The notes beneath the pieces were generated by a model, which saw only the letters and a list, made by a program, of their open reading frames with translations, searched no databases and had not been told where the DNA came from. A stretch of DNA of 64,000 nucleotides from Propionibacteriales bacterium (GTDB taxonomy: Bacteria > Actinomycetota > Actinomycetes > Propionibacteriales > Nocardioidaceae). The position numbers and the translations under genes are program-made. The stretch is taken from the NCBI GenBank assembly GCA_026392455.1, contig JAPLCB010000004.1, positions 558,001-622,000 on the forward strand, read 5' to 3'. The first letter of the stretch is position 1. Every line of letters begins with the position of its first letter. This document shows, one piece after another, positions 36,670 to 45,513 of this stretch.

Positions 36670-37200
36670 TCAGTGATCGCTGGTGCGTCGTCTCCGGGTC
36701 GGTGCGAGCAGACCGATGACGTGCACGGGCATCACGGTGCGCTCGGAGTGGGTCCCGAGCACCGCCGCGTAGACGAACAGGTACCGGAACAGCAGCAGCA
36801 CCCCGGACCCGAAGCCCAGGCAGACGACGAGCCTGGCCGCCAGGGGCAGGTGCTCGGGCTCCCAGACCATCATCGTCAGCGGGACCAGGATGGCGGTCAG
36901 CGCGATGTACGCCAGCACCTCCAGGGCCAGACCGAAGCCGGACGGCCTCCGGCTGCGCGCGAGCACCTTGGCGGCGGCGGCTTCCTCACCCTCGAGCCGC
37001 AGCGTGGTGTCGGTCCCGGCTGCGCCTCTGCGGGCCCGGGCGAGCATCTCGCGGACCTCGACCAGGCGCCGCTCGGCGGCACGCTGCTCCGCGTCCAGGG
37101 CGACGTACCGCGAACCCAGGAGGCCGCCGATGATCGCGACCAGGGCTGACCCCGACTGCACGCTGGAGCTGAGCATCCAGTTGACGTCTGCCGTGGCCAC
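36670..37200 (-). CDS. Small membrane protein, function unknown
   Basis: A 176-residue protein with a hydrophobic segment near residue 15-30, a charged coiled-coil-like stretch (QRAAERRLVEVREMLARARR, about 43-60), and two further membrane helices (about 92-112 and 120-145), ending in a basic tail RRRRTSDH. I do not recognise the family. The GTG start is preceded at 6 nt by TAGCGT and no ribosome binding site, so the mRNA is probably leaderless. It is convergent with the secreted protein gene, 6 bp apart. Confidence 0.6.
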   Translation of the reverse strand: MATADVNWMLSSSVQSGSALVAIIGGLLGSRYVALDAEQRAAERRLVEVREMLARARRGAAGTDTTLRLEGEEAAAAKVLARSRRPSGFGLALEVLAYIALTAILVPLTMMVWEPEHLPLAARLVVCLGFGSGVLLLFRYLFVYAAVLGTHSERTVMPVHVIGLLAPTRRRRTSDH

Positions 37201-37206
37201 GGCGCG

Positions 37207-37212
37207 ACGCTA
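37207..37212 (-). promoter_or_regulatory. Leaderless -10 of the small membrane protein gene
   Basis: TAGCGT on the minus strand ends 6 nt before the GTG at 37200. Confidence 0.5.
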
Positions 37213-37233
37213 GCCCGCCAGGCTGAGAGTTCG

Positions 37234-37971
37234 CTAAGCCGGTCCCCGGAGCTTCTCGGCGAAGAAGGCCAGGACGCGGTCGACGCCCTCCTGCTGCCGT
37301 TCCTCGGTCAGGGTTCCGTGGCCCTTGCCCGGGAACTCGATCCGGACGAACGCGTCCCCGATCGCCCGGGTGAGGGTGTCGAAACGGGTGCCGGTGGCGA
37401 TGTCTGCGGGGTACTGCAGACCGAGTACCTGGCAACCGCCGCGGGCGCGCTCCTTGACGACCGCGAGATCCTCGGGGGAGAGGTTCAGGTCGGCGGCACG
37501 GGCCCGGCCGACCGGGAACGGCGCCGACGGCTGGGCCAGGACCGGGGCGACGACCGAGGTGTCCACCATCATCGCGAGCGCGAACCCGCCGGTGAAGCAC
37601 ATGCCCAGGGCTCCGACGCCCGGCCCGCCCAGCTCGGTGTGCAGGTCACGCGCGAGGCTGCGCAGCCAGCCCGCTACCGGGGTGGTGACGCCGGTGGCGA
37701 GCTTGGTGAACTCCGAGTTGACGCAGAGCCGGGTGATCGTGGAGACGATGTAGGGCACCGACATCGGACGCTCCGGCGTGCCGAACAGGTGCGGCAGCAC
37801 CACGGTGAACCCGGCTGCCACCACCTCCTCGGCGAAAGCGATCACCTTCGGGGTGAGACCGGGGATCTCGTGCACGATCACGACCCCCGGACCGGTGCCC
37901 TTGCGGTACGTCGGGTGGCTGACGCCGTCGAAGGTGTGGACGTCCGGCGTCCAGGAGTCGAGGAGGGTCAT
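37234..37971 (-). CDS. Dienelactone hydrolase family protein
   Basis: A 245-residue alpha/beta hydrolase of the dienelactone hydrolase type. The nucleophile is Cys125 in GMCFTGG, with Asp in QYPADIATG and His in GKGHGTL completing the Cys-Asp-His triad. DLH enzymes open enol-lactones; the steroid or other substrate is unknown. The ATG overlaps the stop of the MaoC hydratase gene by 1 bp (TGATG), so it is co-translated with the kstD operon and may serve ring opening or detoxification there (inference). Confidence 0.8.
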   Translation of the reverse strand: MTLLDSWTPDVHTFDGVSHPTYRKGTGPGVVIVHEIPGLTPKVIAFAEEVVAAGFTVVLPHLFGTPERPMSVPYIVSTITRLCVNSEFTKLATGVTTPVAGWLRSLARDLHTELGGPGVGALGMCFTGGFALAMMVDTSVVAPVLAQPSAPFPVGRARAADLNLSPEDLAVVKERARGGCQVLGLQYPADIATGTRFDTLTRAIGDAFVRIEFPGKGHGTLTEERQQEGVDRVLAFFAEKLRGPA

Positions 37972-38855
37972 CAGGCCCGCGTGACGACGCAGTCGGCGAG
38001 CACCGGGGCGCCGTTGCGCTCCTCGCGGCTGCTGGCGATGGTGGCCGAGACCACGATCCGCTCGCCCTGGTCCCACGCCTGCACCCGGATCGTCTCGCCC
38101 GGGAACACCACGCCGGCGAACCGGGCGCTGAAGCCCTTGACCAGCGCTGCCTCACCGCCGAGCAGCTCGTCGGTGACCGTCCGGAGCACGATGCCGTAGG
38201 AGCAGAGGCCGTGCAGGATGGGCGCGGGGAAGCCGGCCGTCTGGGCGAACGCCGGGTCGGCGTGCAACGGGTTCCGGTCTCCGCACAGGCGGTACAGCAT
38301 CGCCTGCTGGGGCGTGACGTCGTAGGTGGTGTCAGCGTCCGGCTTGCGCTCGGGGATCTCGACCGCGACCGCGTCGCCGCGGTTGCCGCCCCAGCCGCCC
38401 TCGCCCTTGACGAAGATCGAGGACCGGACCTTCCAGAGCTCGTTGCCGGCGGCATCGAGGGCAGTTCCCTCCTGCCAGATGATCGCGGCCTTGCCCTTGT
38501 CCCAGACGTCGCTGATGACCGTGCGCAAGGTCGCCTCGCCGGAGGTCGGCAGCGGGCCGTTCACGGTGATCTCCTGGGCTCCGTGGACCACCTGGGCCAG
38601 GTTGATGTCGCAACCGGGCAGGTCCAGGGACGGTGCGTCGGTCTCGTGGAAGGACGGCGCGACGATCCCGAACGAGGGCAGCACCTGCAGGTGCTCGTCG
38701 TCCAAGGTGTAGCGCAGCGCCTTCGGGTCCAGGTTGTCCCCGGGGCGGGACCCGGCTCCGACACCCAGGTGGTAGAGCAGCACGTCGCTGCTGTTCCAGG
38801 TGAAGGTCCGGCTGCCGAGGTCGGCACCGATGGCGATGTCGGGGTTGATCGGCAT
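37971..38855 (-). CDS. MaoC-family enoyl-CoA hydratase, ChsH3/Hsd4B-like
   Basis: A 294-residue double-hot-dog hydratase. The N-terminal half is degenerate and the C-terminal half keeps the active segment RLCGDRNPLHADPAFAQTAGFPAPILHGLCSYG (D..NPLH..P....GF...I.HG), the R-hydratase motif of MaoC/MFE-2 proteins. Rv3538, which in M. tuberculosis lies beside kstD, has the same size and acts on steroid side-chain enoyl-CoA. CGGAGAC before the ATG is a fair ribosome binding site. It follows kstD by 53 bp and precedes the dienelactone hydrolase. Confidence 0.85.
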   Translation of the reverse strand: MPINPDIAIGADLGSRTFTWNSSDVLLYHLGVGAGSRPGDNLDPKALRYTLDDEHLQVLPSFGIVAPSFHETDAPSLDLPGCDINLAQVVHGAQEITVNGPLPTSGEATLRTVISDVWDKGKAAIIWQEGTALDAAGNELWKVRSSIFVKGEGGWGGNRGDAVAVEIPERKPDADTTYDVTPQQAMLYRLCGDRNPLHADPAFAQTAGFPAPILHGLCSYGIVLRTVTDELLGGEAALVKGFSARFAGVVFPGETIRVQAWDQGERIVVSATIASSREERNGAPVLADCVVTRA

Positions 38856-38908
38856 GAAGTCTCCGTTCGGGATCAGGGGTTGCGAGACGGTCGCTGCGCG
38901 CGACCCAC

Positions 38909-40600
38909 TCAAACAGCAGGGGTGGTGGCGATGTCCTCGGCGGCCAGGTAGCCGAAGGTGATGGCCGGGCAGATGGTGGCGCCGGGGCCGGCGTAGGTGT
39001 TGCCCATCACGGCCGCCGACGCGTTGCCAGCCGCGTACAGGCCCTCGATCACCGAGCCGTCGGCGCGCAGCACCCGGGCGCGTTCGTCGGTGACCAGTCC
39101 GCCCTTGGTGCCGAGGTCTCCCGGCACGATCTTGACGGCGTAGAACGGGCCCTGGTCGATGGCGCCCAGAGACGGGTTCGGCTTCACGGTGTGGTCGGAG
39201 TAGTACTTGTCGTACGCCGACTCGCCGCGGTGGAAGTCTTCGTCCACGCCGGTGCTGGCGAAGCCGTTGAACCGCTCGACCGTGGCGGTGAGCTCTGCCA
39301 CCGGGACCTCGATCTTCTCGGCGAGCTCCTCGATGGATCCGGCCTTGACGATCACGCCCTCCTTGAGCCACCGACCCGGGAAGGGCTGGCGCGGGCCGAG
39401 ACCGGCGAACAGGTACCGGTTGCGGTAGCGCTGGTCGATGATCATCCAGCTCGGGACGTGCGTGACGCCGGTGGCCTCGCCCTTGTAGATCTCGTGGGTC
39501 GCCTCGACGTACGGGAGCGCCTCGTTCATGTAGCGCTTGCCGGCCTGGTTCACGATGATCGAGCCGGGCAGGTTGCGCTCGGAGAGGCAGAACCACGGGC
39601 CGTTCGGCAGCGGGATGGTCGGCCCCCACCAGGAGTCGTCCATCAGGTCGATGTCGGCCCCGGCGGTGATGCCGGCCAGGATGCCGCCACCCTGGTTGGT
39701 GGGTGCGCCGGTGGTCCAGTCGACCGACGTCGGCTGGGGCTGGTACTTCTCGCGCATCTCCAGGTTCTTCTCGAACCCGCCGCTGCCGATGATGACGCCC
39801 CGGGTCGCGCGAATCACGCTCGAGGTGCCATCCTTCGAGAGCACCTTCACTCCCACGACCCGACCGTTCTCGATCACCAGGTCGGTCAGCTCGGTCTCGT
39901 AGGCCACCGGGACGCCGGCGTCGATCAGGCCCTGGCGCAGGCCGATCGCGATCGCATTGCCCATCGCGTACATCTTCTTGCCGAGCAGCAGGGTCCACAG
40001 CCGCATCAGGGTGGCCTTGAGGATCGTCAGCGGTCCCTTGAGGGTGCGCATGCCGAGGCTGATCTTGCGGTAGTCGGCCTGGGTGATGATCAGGTTCGCC
40101 GGGGCCTTGCCGTACGGCGGGTGCAGCCGGTCCAGCTCGTCGCCGAGGAACTTCGCGTTGATCGGGACCGGCTCCACGGTGCGCCCCGCGGCCCGGCCGC
40201 CAGGCGCCTCGGGAAGGTAGTCGGCGTACTGGGGGACCCACGTGAACCGGACCGGGGTGTTCTCCTTGATGAAGTCCATCACCTCGGGGCCGCGGTCCAG
40301 GTAGGTCTCGCGCCGGACAGCGGGGACCTTGTCGCCGACGATGGACTGGAGGTACAGCTTGGCCGCTTCGGCGTCGCCGGGATCGACCTGGCCGGCTGCC
40401 TTCACGGCGTAGTTGCCCGGGATCCACACACCGCCGCCGGAGCGGGCGGTGGACCCGCCGAAGTAGGCGGACTTCTCGATCAGCAGGGTGTCGAGCCCCT
40501 GGCGGGCGGCGGCGAGGGCGGCTGTCATGCCGGCGCCACCAGCGCCGACGACGACCACGTCGTAGACGGGGCCGATGATGACTTCGTCGTGGGGCTTCAT
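38909..40600 (-). CDS. kstD: 3-ketosteroid delta-1-dehydrogenase
   Basis: A 563-residue FAD-dependent KstD, which introduces the 1,2 double bond into ring A of 3-keto steroids (androstenedione to androstadienedione) and commits ring B to opening. FAD motif VVVGAGGAGMTAALAAARQG lies near residues 16-35; FGGSTARSGGGVWIPGN follows, and the C-terminal NTYAGPGATI supplies the catalytic Tyr536 and Gly540 by analogy with Rhodococcus KstD. Length fits the family. No ribosome binding site; TACAGT 8 nt upstream suggests a leaderless start. Divergent from hsaE with one shared KstR operator. Confidence 0.92.
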   Translation of the reverse strand: MKPHDEVIIGPVYDVVVVGAGGAGMTAALAAARQGLDTLLIEKSAYFGGSTARSGGGVWIPGNYAVKAAGQVDPGDAEAAKLYLQSIVGDKVPAVRRETYLDRGPEVMDFIKENTPVRFTWVPQYADYLPEAPGGRAAGRTVEPVPINAKFLGDELDRLHPPYGKAPANLIITQADYRKISLGMRTLKGPLTILKATLMRLWTLLLGKKMYAMGNAIAIGLRQGLIDAGVPVAYETELTDLVIENGRVVGVKVLSKDGTSSVIRATRGVIIGSGGFEKNLEMREKYQPQPTSVDWTTGAPTNQGGGILAGITAGADIDLMDDSWWGPTIPLPNGPWFCLSERNLPGSIIVNQAGKRYMNEALPYVEATHEIYKGEATGVTHVPSWMIIDQRYRNRYLFAGLGPRQPFPGRWLKEGVIVKAGSIEELAEKIEVPVAELTATVERFNGFASTGVDEDFHRGESAYDKYYSDHTVKPNPSLGAIDQGPFYAVKIVPGDLGTKGGLVTDERARVLRADGSVIEGLYAAGNASAAVMGNTYAGPGATICPAITFGYLAAEDIATTPAV

Positions 40601-40608
40601 GGCAAGAA

Positions 40609-40614
40609 ACTGTA
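40609..40614 (-). promoter_or_regulatory. Probable -10 of kstD
   Basis: On the minus strand TACAGT lies 8 nt before the kstD ATG and partly inside the KstR-type operator. With no Shine-Dalgarno present, leaderless transcription is the simplest reading. Confidence 0.55.
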
Positions 40615-40624
40615 ACAGGTTCTA
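40611..40624. promoter_or_regulatory. KstR-type operator shared by kstD and hsaE
   Basis: TGTAACAGGTTCTA is a full match to TNNAACNNGTTNNA in the 35-bp space between the divergent kstD and hsaE starts. It overlaps candidate -10 hexamers on both strands (40609-40614 minus, 40623-40628 plus), so one bound repressor could block both. Confidence 0.85.
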
Positions 40625-40628
40625 GTAT
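40623..40628 (+). promoter_or_regulatory. Leaderless -10 of hsaE
   Basis: TAGTAT begins at the penultimate base of the KstR-type operator and ends 7 nt before the GTG at 40636, favouring that start codon. Confidence 0.6.
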
Positions 40629-40635
40629 GGGTTTC

Positions 40636-41448
40636 GTGACCTCTCCAGATGCCATTTCCGCGGCCGTCGAACGGCTGGCCACCGCTCAAGCGACGAGGGT
40701 TCCGTGCGCCGCTGTCCGGGACCTGATCGGCACCGACGACCTGCCCGCGGCGTACGCCGTGCAGCAGGGTCTGGTGCAGGCCCGGATCGACGGCGGGGTG
40801 AGCGTGGTCGGTCGCAAGATCGGCGCCACCTCGAAAGCCGTGCAGGACCAGCTCGGGGTCGACCAGCCGGACTTCGGCTACCTGCTGTCCGACATGGACG
40901 TGAGTGCCGGTGCCCAGCCGGGGGCCGCACCGATCTCGATGCGGACGCTCGTGCAGCCCCGGGTCGAGGCGGAGGTCGCCTTCCGGCTCGGTCGTGACAT
41001 CAACCCGGAGTCCGAGGACGAGATCACCCTCGACCTGGTCCGTGACGCCGTCGAGTTCGCGATCCCGTCGCTGGAGATCGTCGACTCCCGGATCGAGAAC
41101 TGGGACATCAAGTTCACCGACACCGTGGCCGACAACGCCTCGTCCGGCCTTTTCGTGATCGGCACCGACCCCAAGCCCCTGGCGGAGATCAGTCCGGTCG
41201 ACGTCGAGATGACGCTCACCATCAACGGCGAGCTCCGCTCGTCCGGCAACGGTGCTGCCTGCCTGGGTGACCCGCTCGAGGCCCTGCGCTGGCTCGCGGT
41301 CCAGGCCTACCGGTTCGACGACCCGCTGCGTGCCGGTCACCTGATCCTGTCCGGGGCCCTGGGCCCCTTCGTTCCCTTCGCCGCGGGAGATGATGTCGTG
41401 GCGACCATCAGCGGATTCGCACCGCTCAGCGTGACGTTCGGAGAGTAG
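40636..41448 (+). CDS. hsaE: 2-hydroxyhexa-2,4-dienoate hydratase HsaE
   Basis: A fumarylacetoacetate-hydrolase-fold hydratase of the MhpD/HsaE type, about 270 residues. The family segments [38 protein letters not shown] and [18 protein letters not shown] are visible. HsaE hydrates the C6 dienoate released from steroid rings A/B to 4-hydroxy-2-oxohexanoate. GTG 40636 is preferred over ATG 40627 because TAGTAT ends 7 nt before it and no ribosome binding site serves either. First of hsaE-hsaG-hsaF, the same set and order as in M. tuberculosis beside kstD. Confidence 0.9.
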   Translation: MTSPDAISAAVERLATAQATRVPCAAVRDLIGTDDLPAAYAVQQGLVQARIDGGVSVVGRKIGATSKAVQDQLGVDQPDFGYLLSDMDVSAGAQPGAAPISMRTLVQPRVEAEVAFRLGRDINPESEDEITLDLVRDAVEFAIPSLEIVDSRIENWDIKFTDTVADNASSGLFVIGTDPKPLAEISPVDVEMTLTINGELRSSGNGAACLGDPLEALRWLAVQAYRFDDPLRAGHLILSGALGPFVPFAAGDDVVATISGFAPLSVTFGE

Positions 41449-41453
41449 AGACC

Positions 41454-42353
41454 ATGAGCAGGAAACTCAGTGCCGCGATCGTCGGTCCCGGCAACATCGG
41501 CACCGACCTGATGTACAAGCTGCTGCGTTCGGACGTGATCGAGCCGCGCTGGATGATCGGCGTCGACCCGGCGAGCCCCGGTCTGGCCCGGGCCGAGTCC
41601 GAAGGCCTGATCGCCACGGCCGAGGGGGTCGACTGGCTGCTGAAGCAGGACGAGCTCCCGGACTTCATCTTCGAGGCCACCAGCGCGTACGTGCACCGCG
41701 CGTACGCACCCCGGTACGCCGAGGCCGGCATCAAGGCCGTCGACCTGACTCCGGCGGCGGTGGGCCCGGCCTGCATCCCGGCCGTCAACGGCAACGAGCA
41801 CGCCGGCGCCGAGAACGTCAACATGATCACCTGCGGGGGACAGGCCACCATCCCGATGGTGGCCGCCGTCTCCCGGGCCACCCCGGTCTCCTACGCCGAG
41901 ATCGTGGCGTCGGTGGCCTCGTTGTCCGCCGGGCCCGGGACCCGTCAGAACATCGACGAGTTCACCCAGACGACGTCGGCCGGAGTGGTCAACATCGGCG
42001 GCGCCGCCCAGGGCAAGGCGATCATCATCCTGAACCCGGCCGAGCCGCCGATGATCATGCGCGACACGATCTTCTGCGCCGTCGGGGCCGAGGTCGACCG
42101 GGAAGCGATCACGGCCTCGGTGCACGCCATGGTGGCGGCGGTCCAGGACTACGTCCCGGGCTACCGGTTGCTGCAGGAACCCCAGTTCGACGACCCGAGC
42201 GACGCCACCCGCGGCGCGACCAAGGTCAGCATCTTCATCGAGGTCGAGGGCGCCGGCGACTTCCTGCCGCCGTACTCGGGCAACCTCGACATCATGACGG
42301 CAGCTGCCACCCGTGCGGGTGAAGGCATGGCAAGGAAGGTCCTGGGCGCATGA
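41454..42353 (+). CDS. hsaG: Acylating propanal/acetaldehyde dehydrogenase HsaG
   Basis: A 299-residue CoA-acylating aldehyde dehydrogenase that turns propanal into propionyl-CoA. The N-terminal NAD motif is [13 protein letters not shown], the catalytic Cys127 sits in [12 protein letters not shown], and [19 protein letters not shown] follows. In this pathway it works in complex with the HsaF aldolase so that the aldehyde is channelled. Five bases after hsaE; ATGA overlap with hsaF supports co-translation of the complex. Confidence 0.93.
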   Translation: MSRKLSAAIVGPGNIGTDLMYKLLRSDVIEPRWMIGVDPASPGLARAESEGLIATAEGVDWLLKQDELPDFIFEATSAYVHRAYAPRYAEAGIKAVDLTPAAVGPACIPAVNGNEHAGAENVNMITCGGQATIPMVAAVSRATPVSYAEIVASVASLSAGPGTRQNIDEFTQTTSAGVVNIGGAAQGKAIIILNPAEPPMIMRDTIFCAVGAEVDREAITASVHAMVAAVQDYVPGYRLLQEPQFDDPSDATRGATKVSIFIEVEGAGDFLPPYSGNLDIMTAAATRAGEGMARKVLGA

Positions 42354-43453
42354 GCATCTCCGGAGGCAACGTTTCTGGGGCGGGGGAACTCAACGCCCTC
42401 ACCCGTACCTGGCGCGACACCGACCCGACGTCCGACCTGGACATCCGGCTCACCGACACCTGCCTGCGCGACGGCTCGCACCACAAGCGCCACCAGTTCA
42501 CCTCCGACGAGGTGCGGGCGATCGTCGGTGCGCTCGACGACGCCGGCGTCCCGGTCATCGAGGTCACCCACGGCGACGGCCTCGGCGGGTCCAGCTTCAA
42601 CTACGGGTTCTCCAAGACCCCGGAGCAGGAGCTGATCAAGATCGCGGCCGAGACCGCGAAGAACGCCAAGATCGCGTTCCTGATGCTGCCCGGCCTGGGC
42701 ACCAAGGACGACATCCTGATGGCCCAGGACAACGGCGGCTCGATCTGCCGGATCGCCACGCACTGCACCGAGGCCGACGTCTCCGAGCAGCACTTCAAGC
42801 TGGCGCGCGAGCGCGGTCTGGAGACCGTCGGCTTCCTGATGATGAGCCACACCCAGCCGCCCGAGGTGCTGGCCAAGCAGGCCCGGATCATGGTCGACGC
42901 CGGGTGCCAGTGCGTCTACGTCGTGGACTCGGCCGGCGCGCTGATCCTCGAGGGTGTCTCGGACCGGGTCGCTGCGGTCGTGGCCGAGATCGGTCACGAG
43001 GCCACGGTCGGCTTCCACGGTCACGAGAACCTCGACCTCGGTGCCGGCAACACGGTCATGGCCGTCCGTGCGGGCGCCACCCAGATCGATGGTTCGGTCC
43101 GCCGCTTCGGAGCCGGAGCGGGCAACACGCCGCTGGACTGCTTCGTCGGTATCGCCGACAAGCTCGGCTGGAAGACCGGCGTGGACTTCCTCAAGATCAT
43201 CGACGCCTCCGAGGACGTGATCCGGCCGGCGATGCCGGAGGAGTGCCGCCTGGACCGGATGACGATGATGATGGGCTACGCGGGGGTGTACAGCTCGTTC
43301 CTCAAGCACGCCGGCAACGCGGCCGACCGGTACGGCGTCTCCGGGGCCCGGATCCTGGCCGAGGCCGGGAAGCGCAAGCTGATCGGCGGCCAGGAGGACC
43401 AGCTCATCGACATCGCGCTGATGCTCAAGCGCGAGGCCGAGCTCGGCGCCTGA
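42350..43453 (+). CDS. hsaF: 4-hydroxy-2-oxohexanoate/oxovalerate aldolase HsaF
   Basis: A 367-residue DmpG/HMG-CoA-lyase-like metal aldolase. [18 protein letters not shown] carries the metal-binding Asp and catalytic His, [13 protein letters not shown] the two metal His residues. It splits 4-hydroxy-2-oxohexanoate to pyruvate and propanal and hands the latter to HsaG. It has about 25 extra N-terminal residues (up to SDLDIRLTD) compared with the core. A strong hairpin follows 8 bp after the stop. Confidence 0.93.
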   Translation: MSISGGNVSGAGELNALTRTWRDTDPTSDLDIRLTDTCLRDGSHHKRHQFTSDEVRAIVGALDDAGVPVIEVTHGDGLGGSSFNYGFSKTPEQELIKIAAETAKNAKIAFLMLPGLGTKDDILMAQDNGGSICRIATHCTEADVSEQHFKLARERGLETVGFLMMSHTQPPEVLAKQARIMVDAGCQCVYVVDSAGALILEGVSDRVAAVVAEIGHEATVGFHGHENLDLGAGNTVMAVRAGATQIDGSVRRFGAGAGNTPLDCFVGIADKLGWKTGVDFLKIIDASEDVIRPAMPEECRLDRMTMMMGYAGVYSSFLKHAGNAADRYGVSGARILAEAGKRKLIGGQEDQLIDIALMLKREAELGA

Positions 43454-43460
43454 GCTGACG

Positions 43461-43513
43461 ACGACCGAGCCCCGCTCCCTCCCGAGATGGTGGAGGGTGC
43501 GGGGCGAGGTCGT
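43461..43513. terminator. Strong hairpin terminator after hsaF
   Basis: Two 22-nt arms (43461-43482, 43492-43513) pair at 19 of 22 positions around a 9-nt loop. It lies between convergent hsaF and the Pro-rich surface protein gene and can serve both. No long T tract follows. Confidence 0.8.
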
Positions 43514-43538
43514 TGACGGAGGTCGTGAGCGGTGACTC

Positions 43539-44141
43539 TCAGGCCTCGGCGGTGGCCTTCCGGCGCCGGACCGCGACCAGGACGGTCCCGGCGACGCCGG
43601 CGGCGCCCAGCCCGACCAGCAGCCAGGTCAGGTAGCTGCCGTCCTCGCCCGCGGTGTCGACGACCTCGACGGCGTCGGGCTCGACACTGCCGACCTGAGC
43701 GGTCTCCACGGTGCTGCCTTCGGCTGCGGGTGCCACCACGGCCGGTGCCGGTTCGGTGCTGTCGCCGGCCTTGTCAGGGGCGGCCTCGGGGAGGTCGCAC
43801 CCGGTGAAGCAGCCCTGGTCCGCAGGCTTCTGCGGGGCGGCCGGCTCCGGCTTCGGGTCGACCACCGGGTCGCTGTCACCGTTGGACAGGTCCTGGGGGC
43901 CCTTCGGCGGCTGCGGCTTGGGCTCCGGGGCCTTGAGGTCGTCCGGGCCGTCGCTCGGGTCGACCGGCTCGGGGGTCGGGTTGGCGATCTCGCCGGGACC
44001 CTTCGGGCCGGGCTCGGCCGGCGGCAGCACGATGACCGGGCCCGGCGTCTCGGCGTGCGCGACGCTGCCGAGGCTGAGGGCGGCGGTCGCCATTCCGGTG
44101 GCGATGGTCAGGTTGATCAGGGTGCGAGCGATGCCGTTCAT
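43539..44141 (-). CDS. Pro-rich secreted protein with C-terminal membrane anchor
   Basis: A 200-residue protein with a signal peptide (cleavage near AHA-ET at about residue 30), a 120-residue Pro/Glu/Asp/Lys-rich extended region with a Cys pair (CFTGCD, about 111-116), and a C-terminal membrane helix (about 170-188) closed by RRRKATAEA. It looks like a cell-wall-spanning surface protein but has no LPXTG box, so anchoring is by the helix. GAGGAG before the ATG is a good ribosome binding site. It sits between the two hsa operons; a sterol-related role is unproven. Confidence 0.65.
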   Translation of the reverse strand: MNGIARTLINLTIATGMATAALSLGSVAHAETPGPVIVLPPAEPGPKGPGEIANPTPEPVDPSDGPDDLKAPEPKPQPPKGPQDLSNGDSDPVVDPKPEPAAPQKPADQGCFTGCDLPEAAPDKAGDSTEPAPAVVAPAAEGSTVETAQVGSVEPDAVEVVDTAGEDGSYLTWLLVGLGAAGVAGTVLVAVRRRKATAEA

Positions 44142-44291
44142 GGTGACTCCTCAGGGATTCTGAGCCACCCCTTCGGCGGCTTCAGGGGTAGGAGGACCGG
44201 GCGGCGGCAACCTTTCAAGTTTCTGAGGACCATTTTCGCGACCGTGCACGCCGCTGGAGCGGAGGACCGGCACGTGCCGTGGACGAACAGG

Positions 44292-44305
44292 TAGAACGTG
44301 TTCTA
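44292..44305 (+). promoter_or_regulatory. KstR-type operator/promoter of hsaADCB
   Basis: TAGAACGTGTTCTA is a perfect 14-bp palindrome and full consensus match. Its last two bases open TAGTAT (44304-44309), the likely -10. TGGACG at 44280-44285 could be the -35. Predicted transcription start is near 44316, before GAGGAG and the hsaA ATG at 44343. Confidence 0.88.
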
Positions 44306-44342
44306 GTATTGGCCGCGTAGCACCCGACGACGAGGAGAAGCC

Positions 44343-45509
44343 ATGAGTCAGGCAGTACTTGACGGAGTCCGCGACCTGTTGCCGACCCTGCGTGAGCGTG
44401 CGGACGAGACCGAGCGCCTCCGCGTCGTCCCCGAGGCTTCGGTCAAGGAGCTCGAGCAGACCGGCTTCTTCCGCCTGCTCCAGCCCAAGCGCTTCGACGG
44501 GTTCGAGTCCGACCCGGTGGACTTCTACACCGCGGTCCGCGACATCGCCAGTGCCTGTGGCTCGACCGGCTGGGTCTCCAGCGTGGTCGGCGTCCACCCC
44601 TGGCAGGTCGCGCTCTTCGCCGACGAGGCGCAGCAGGCGGTCTGGGGCTCCGACACCAACGTCCGGCTGAGCTCGTCGTACGCGCCCACCGGGAAGGCGA
44701 CCCTGACCGAGGGCGGCTTCACGCTGTCCGGCAAGTGGAGCTTCTCGTCGGGCTGCGACCACTGCCAGTGGGTCCTGCTCGGTGGCCTGGTCTTCAACGA
44801 CGAGGGCAACGTCGTCGACTTCCGGACCTTCATGATCCCGCGCAGCGACTACCAGATCAACGACGTCTGGCACATGGTCGGCCTGGCCGGCACCGGCTCG
44901 AACGACATCGTCGTGGACAACGTCTTCGTGCCCGAGGCCTTCACCCTGTCGATGGGGGAGACCGGCCAGTGCCGCGGTCCGGGGCAGGAGGTCAACACCT
45001 CGGACCTCTACAAGCTCCCCTTCCACTCGATCTTCACCGGCACCATCACCACCCCGATCATCGGGATGGCCCGTGGTGCGTACGCCGAGCACGTCGAGAT
45101 GCAGCAGAACCGCGTCCGCGCGGCGTACCTGGGGGAGAAGGTCACCCTGGACCCGTTCGCCGCCGTCCGGATCGCTCGTGCCTCGTCGGAGATCGACGCT
45201 GCGTGGGCGCTGCTGACCAACAACATCCGCGAGGAGCAGGCGCACGTGGCAAAGGGCGAGAAGATCCCGCTCGAGCTGCGCCTGCGGGTCCGTCGCGACC
45301 AGGTGATCGGCTCGCAGCGGGCGATCGACGCGATCGACGCCCTGTTCGAGGCCTCCGGCGGTCGGGCGCTGGCCAACGGCACCTACCTCCAGCGTGCCTG
45401 GCGCGACGCCCACGCCGGTCGGGTGCACGCGGCCAACGATCCCGAGCGGGCCCTGCAGATGTACGGCGCGCAGCAGTTCGGCCACAAGGTCGACCCGGGG
45501 ATGTACTGA
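44343..45509 (+). CDS. hsaA: 3-HSA hydroxylase oxygenase HsaA
   Basis: A 388-residue flavin-dependent monooxygenase of the acyl-CoA dehydrogenase fold (class D), which hydroxylates 3-hydroxy-9,10-secoandrosta-1,3,5(10)-triene-9,17-dione to its catechol using FMNH2 from HsaB. The N-terminal ETERLRVVPEASVKELEQTGFFRLLQP, quoted by its GFFRLLQP, the SGKWSFSSGCDHCQWVLLGG segment and the C-terminal LQRAWRDAHAGRVHAAND are those of HsaA/HpaH-like oxygenases. First gene of hsaA-hsaD-hsaC-hsaB, order as in M. tuberculosis. Confidence 0.94.
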   Translation: MSQAVLDGVRDLLPTLRERADETERLRVVPEASVKELEQTGFFRLLQPKRFDGFESDPVDFYTAVRDIASACGSTGWVSSVVGVHPWQVALFADEAQQAVWGSDTNVRLSSSYAPTGKATLTEGGFTLSGKWSFSSGCDHCQWVLLGGLVFNDEGNVVDFRTFMIPRSDYQINDVWHMVGLAGTGSNDIVVDNVFVPEAFTLSMGETGQCRGPGQEVNTSDLYKLPFHSIFTGTITTPIIGMARGAYAEHVEMQQNRVRAAYLGEKVTLDPFAAVRIARASSEIDAAWALLTNNIREEQAHVAKGEKIPLELRLRVRRDQVIGSQRAIDAIDALFEASGGRALANGTYLQRAWRDAHAGRVHAANDPERALQMYGAQQFGHKVDPGMY

Positions 45510-45513
45510 GCCG

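Noticed and set aside
37971-40682. 903-codon minus-strand open frame across the kstD and MaoC genes
   Set aside because: Only its 3' part (from 38855) has a protein-family signature; the rest is Arg/Pro/Gly-rich out-of-frame translation of kstD, common in high-GC DNA.
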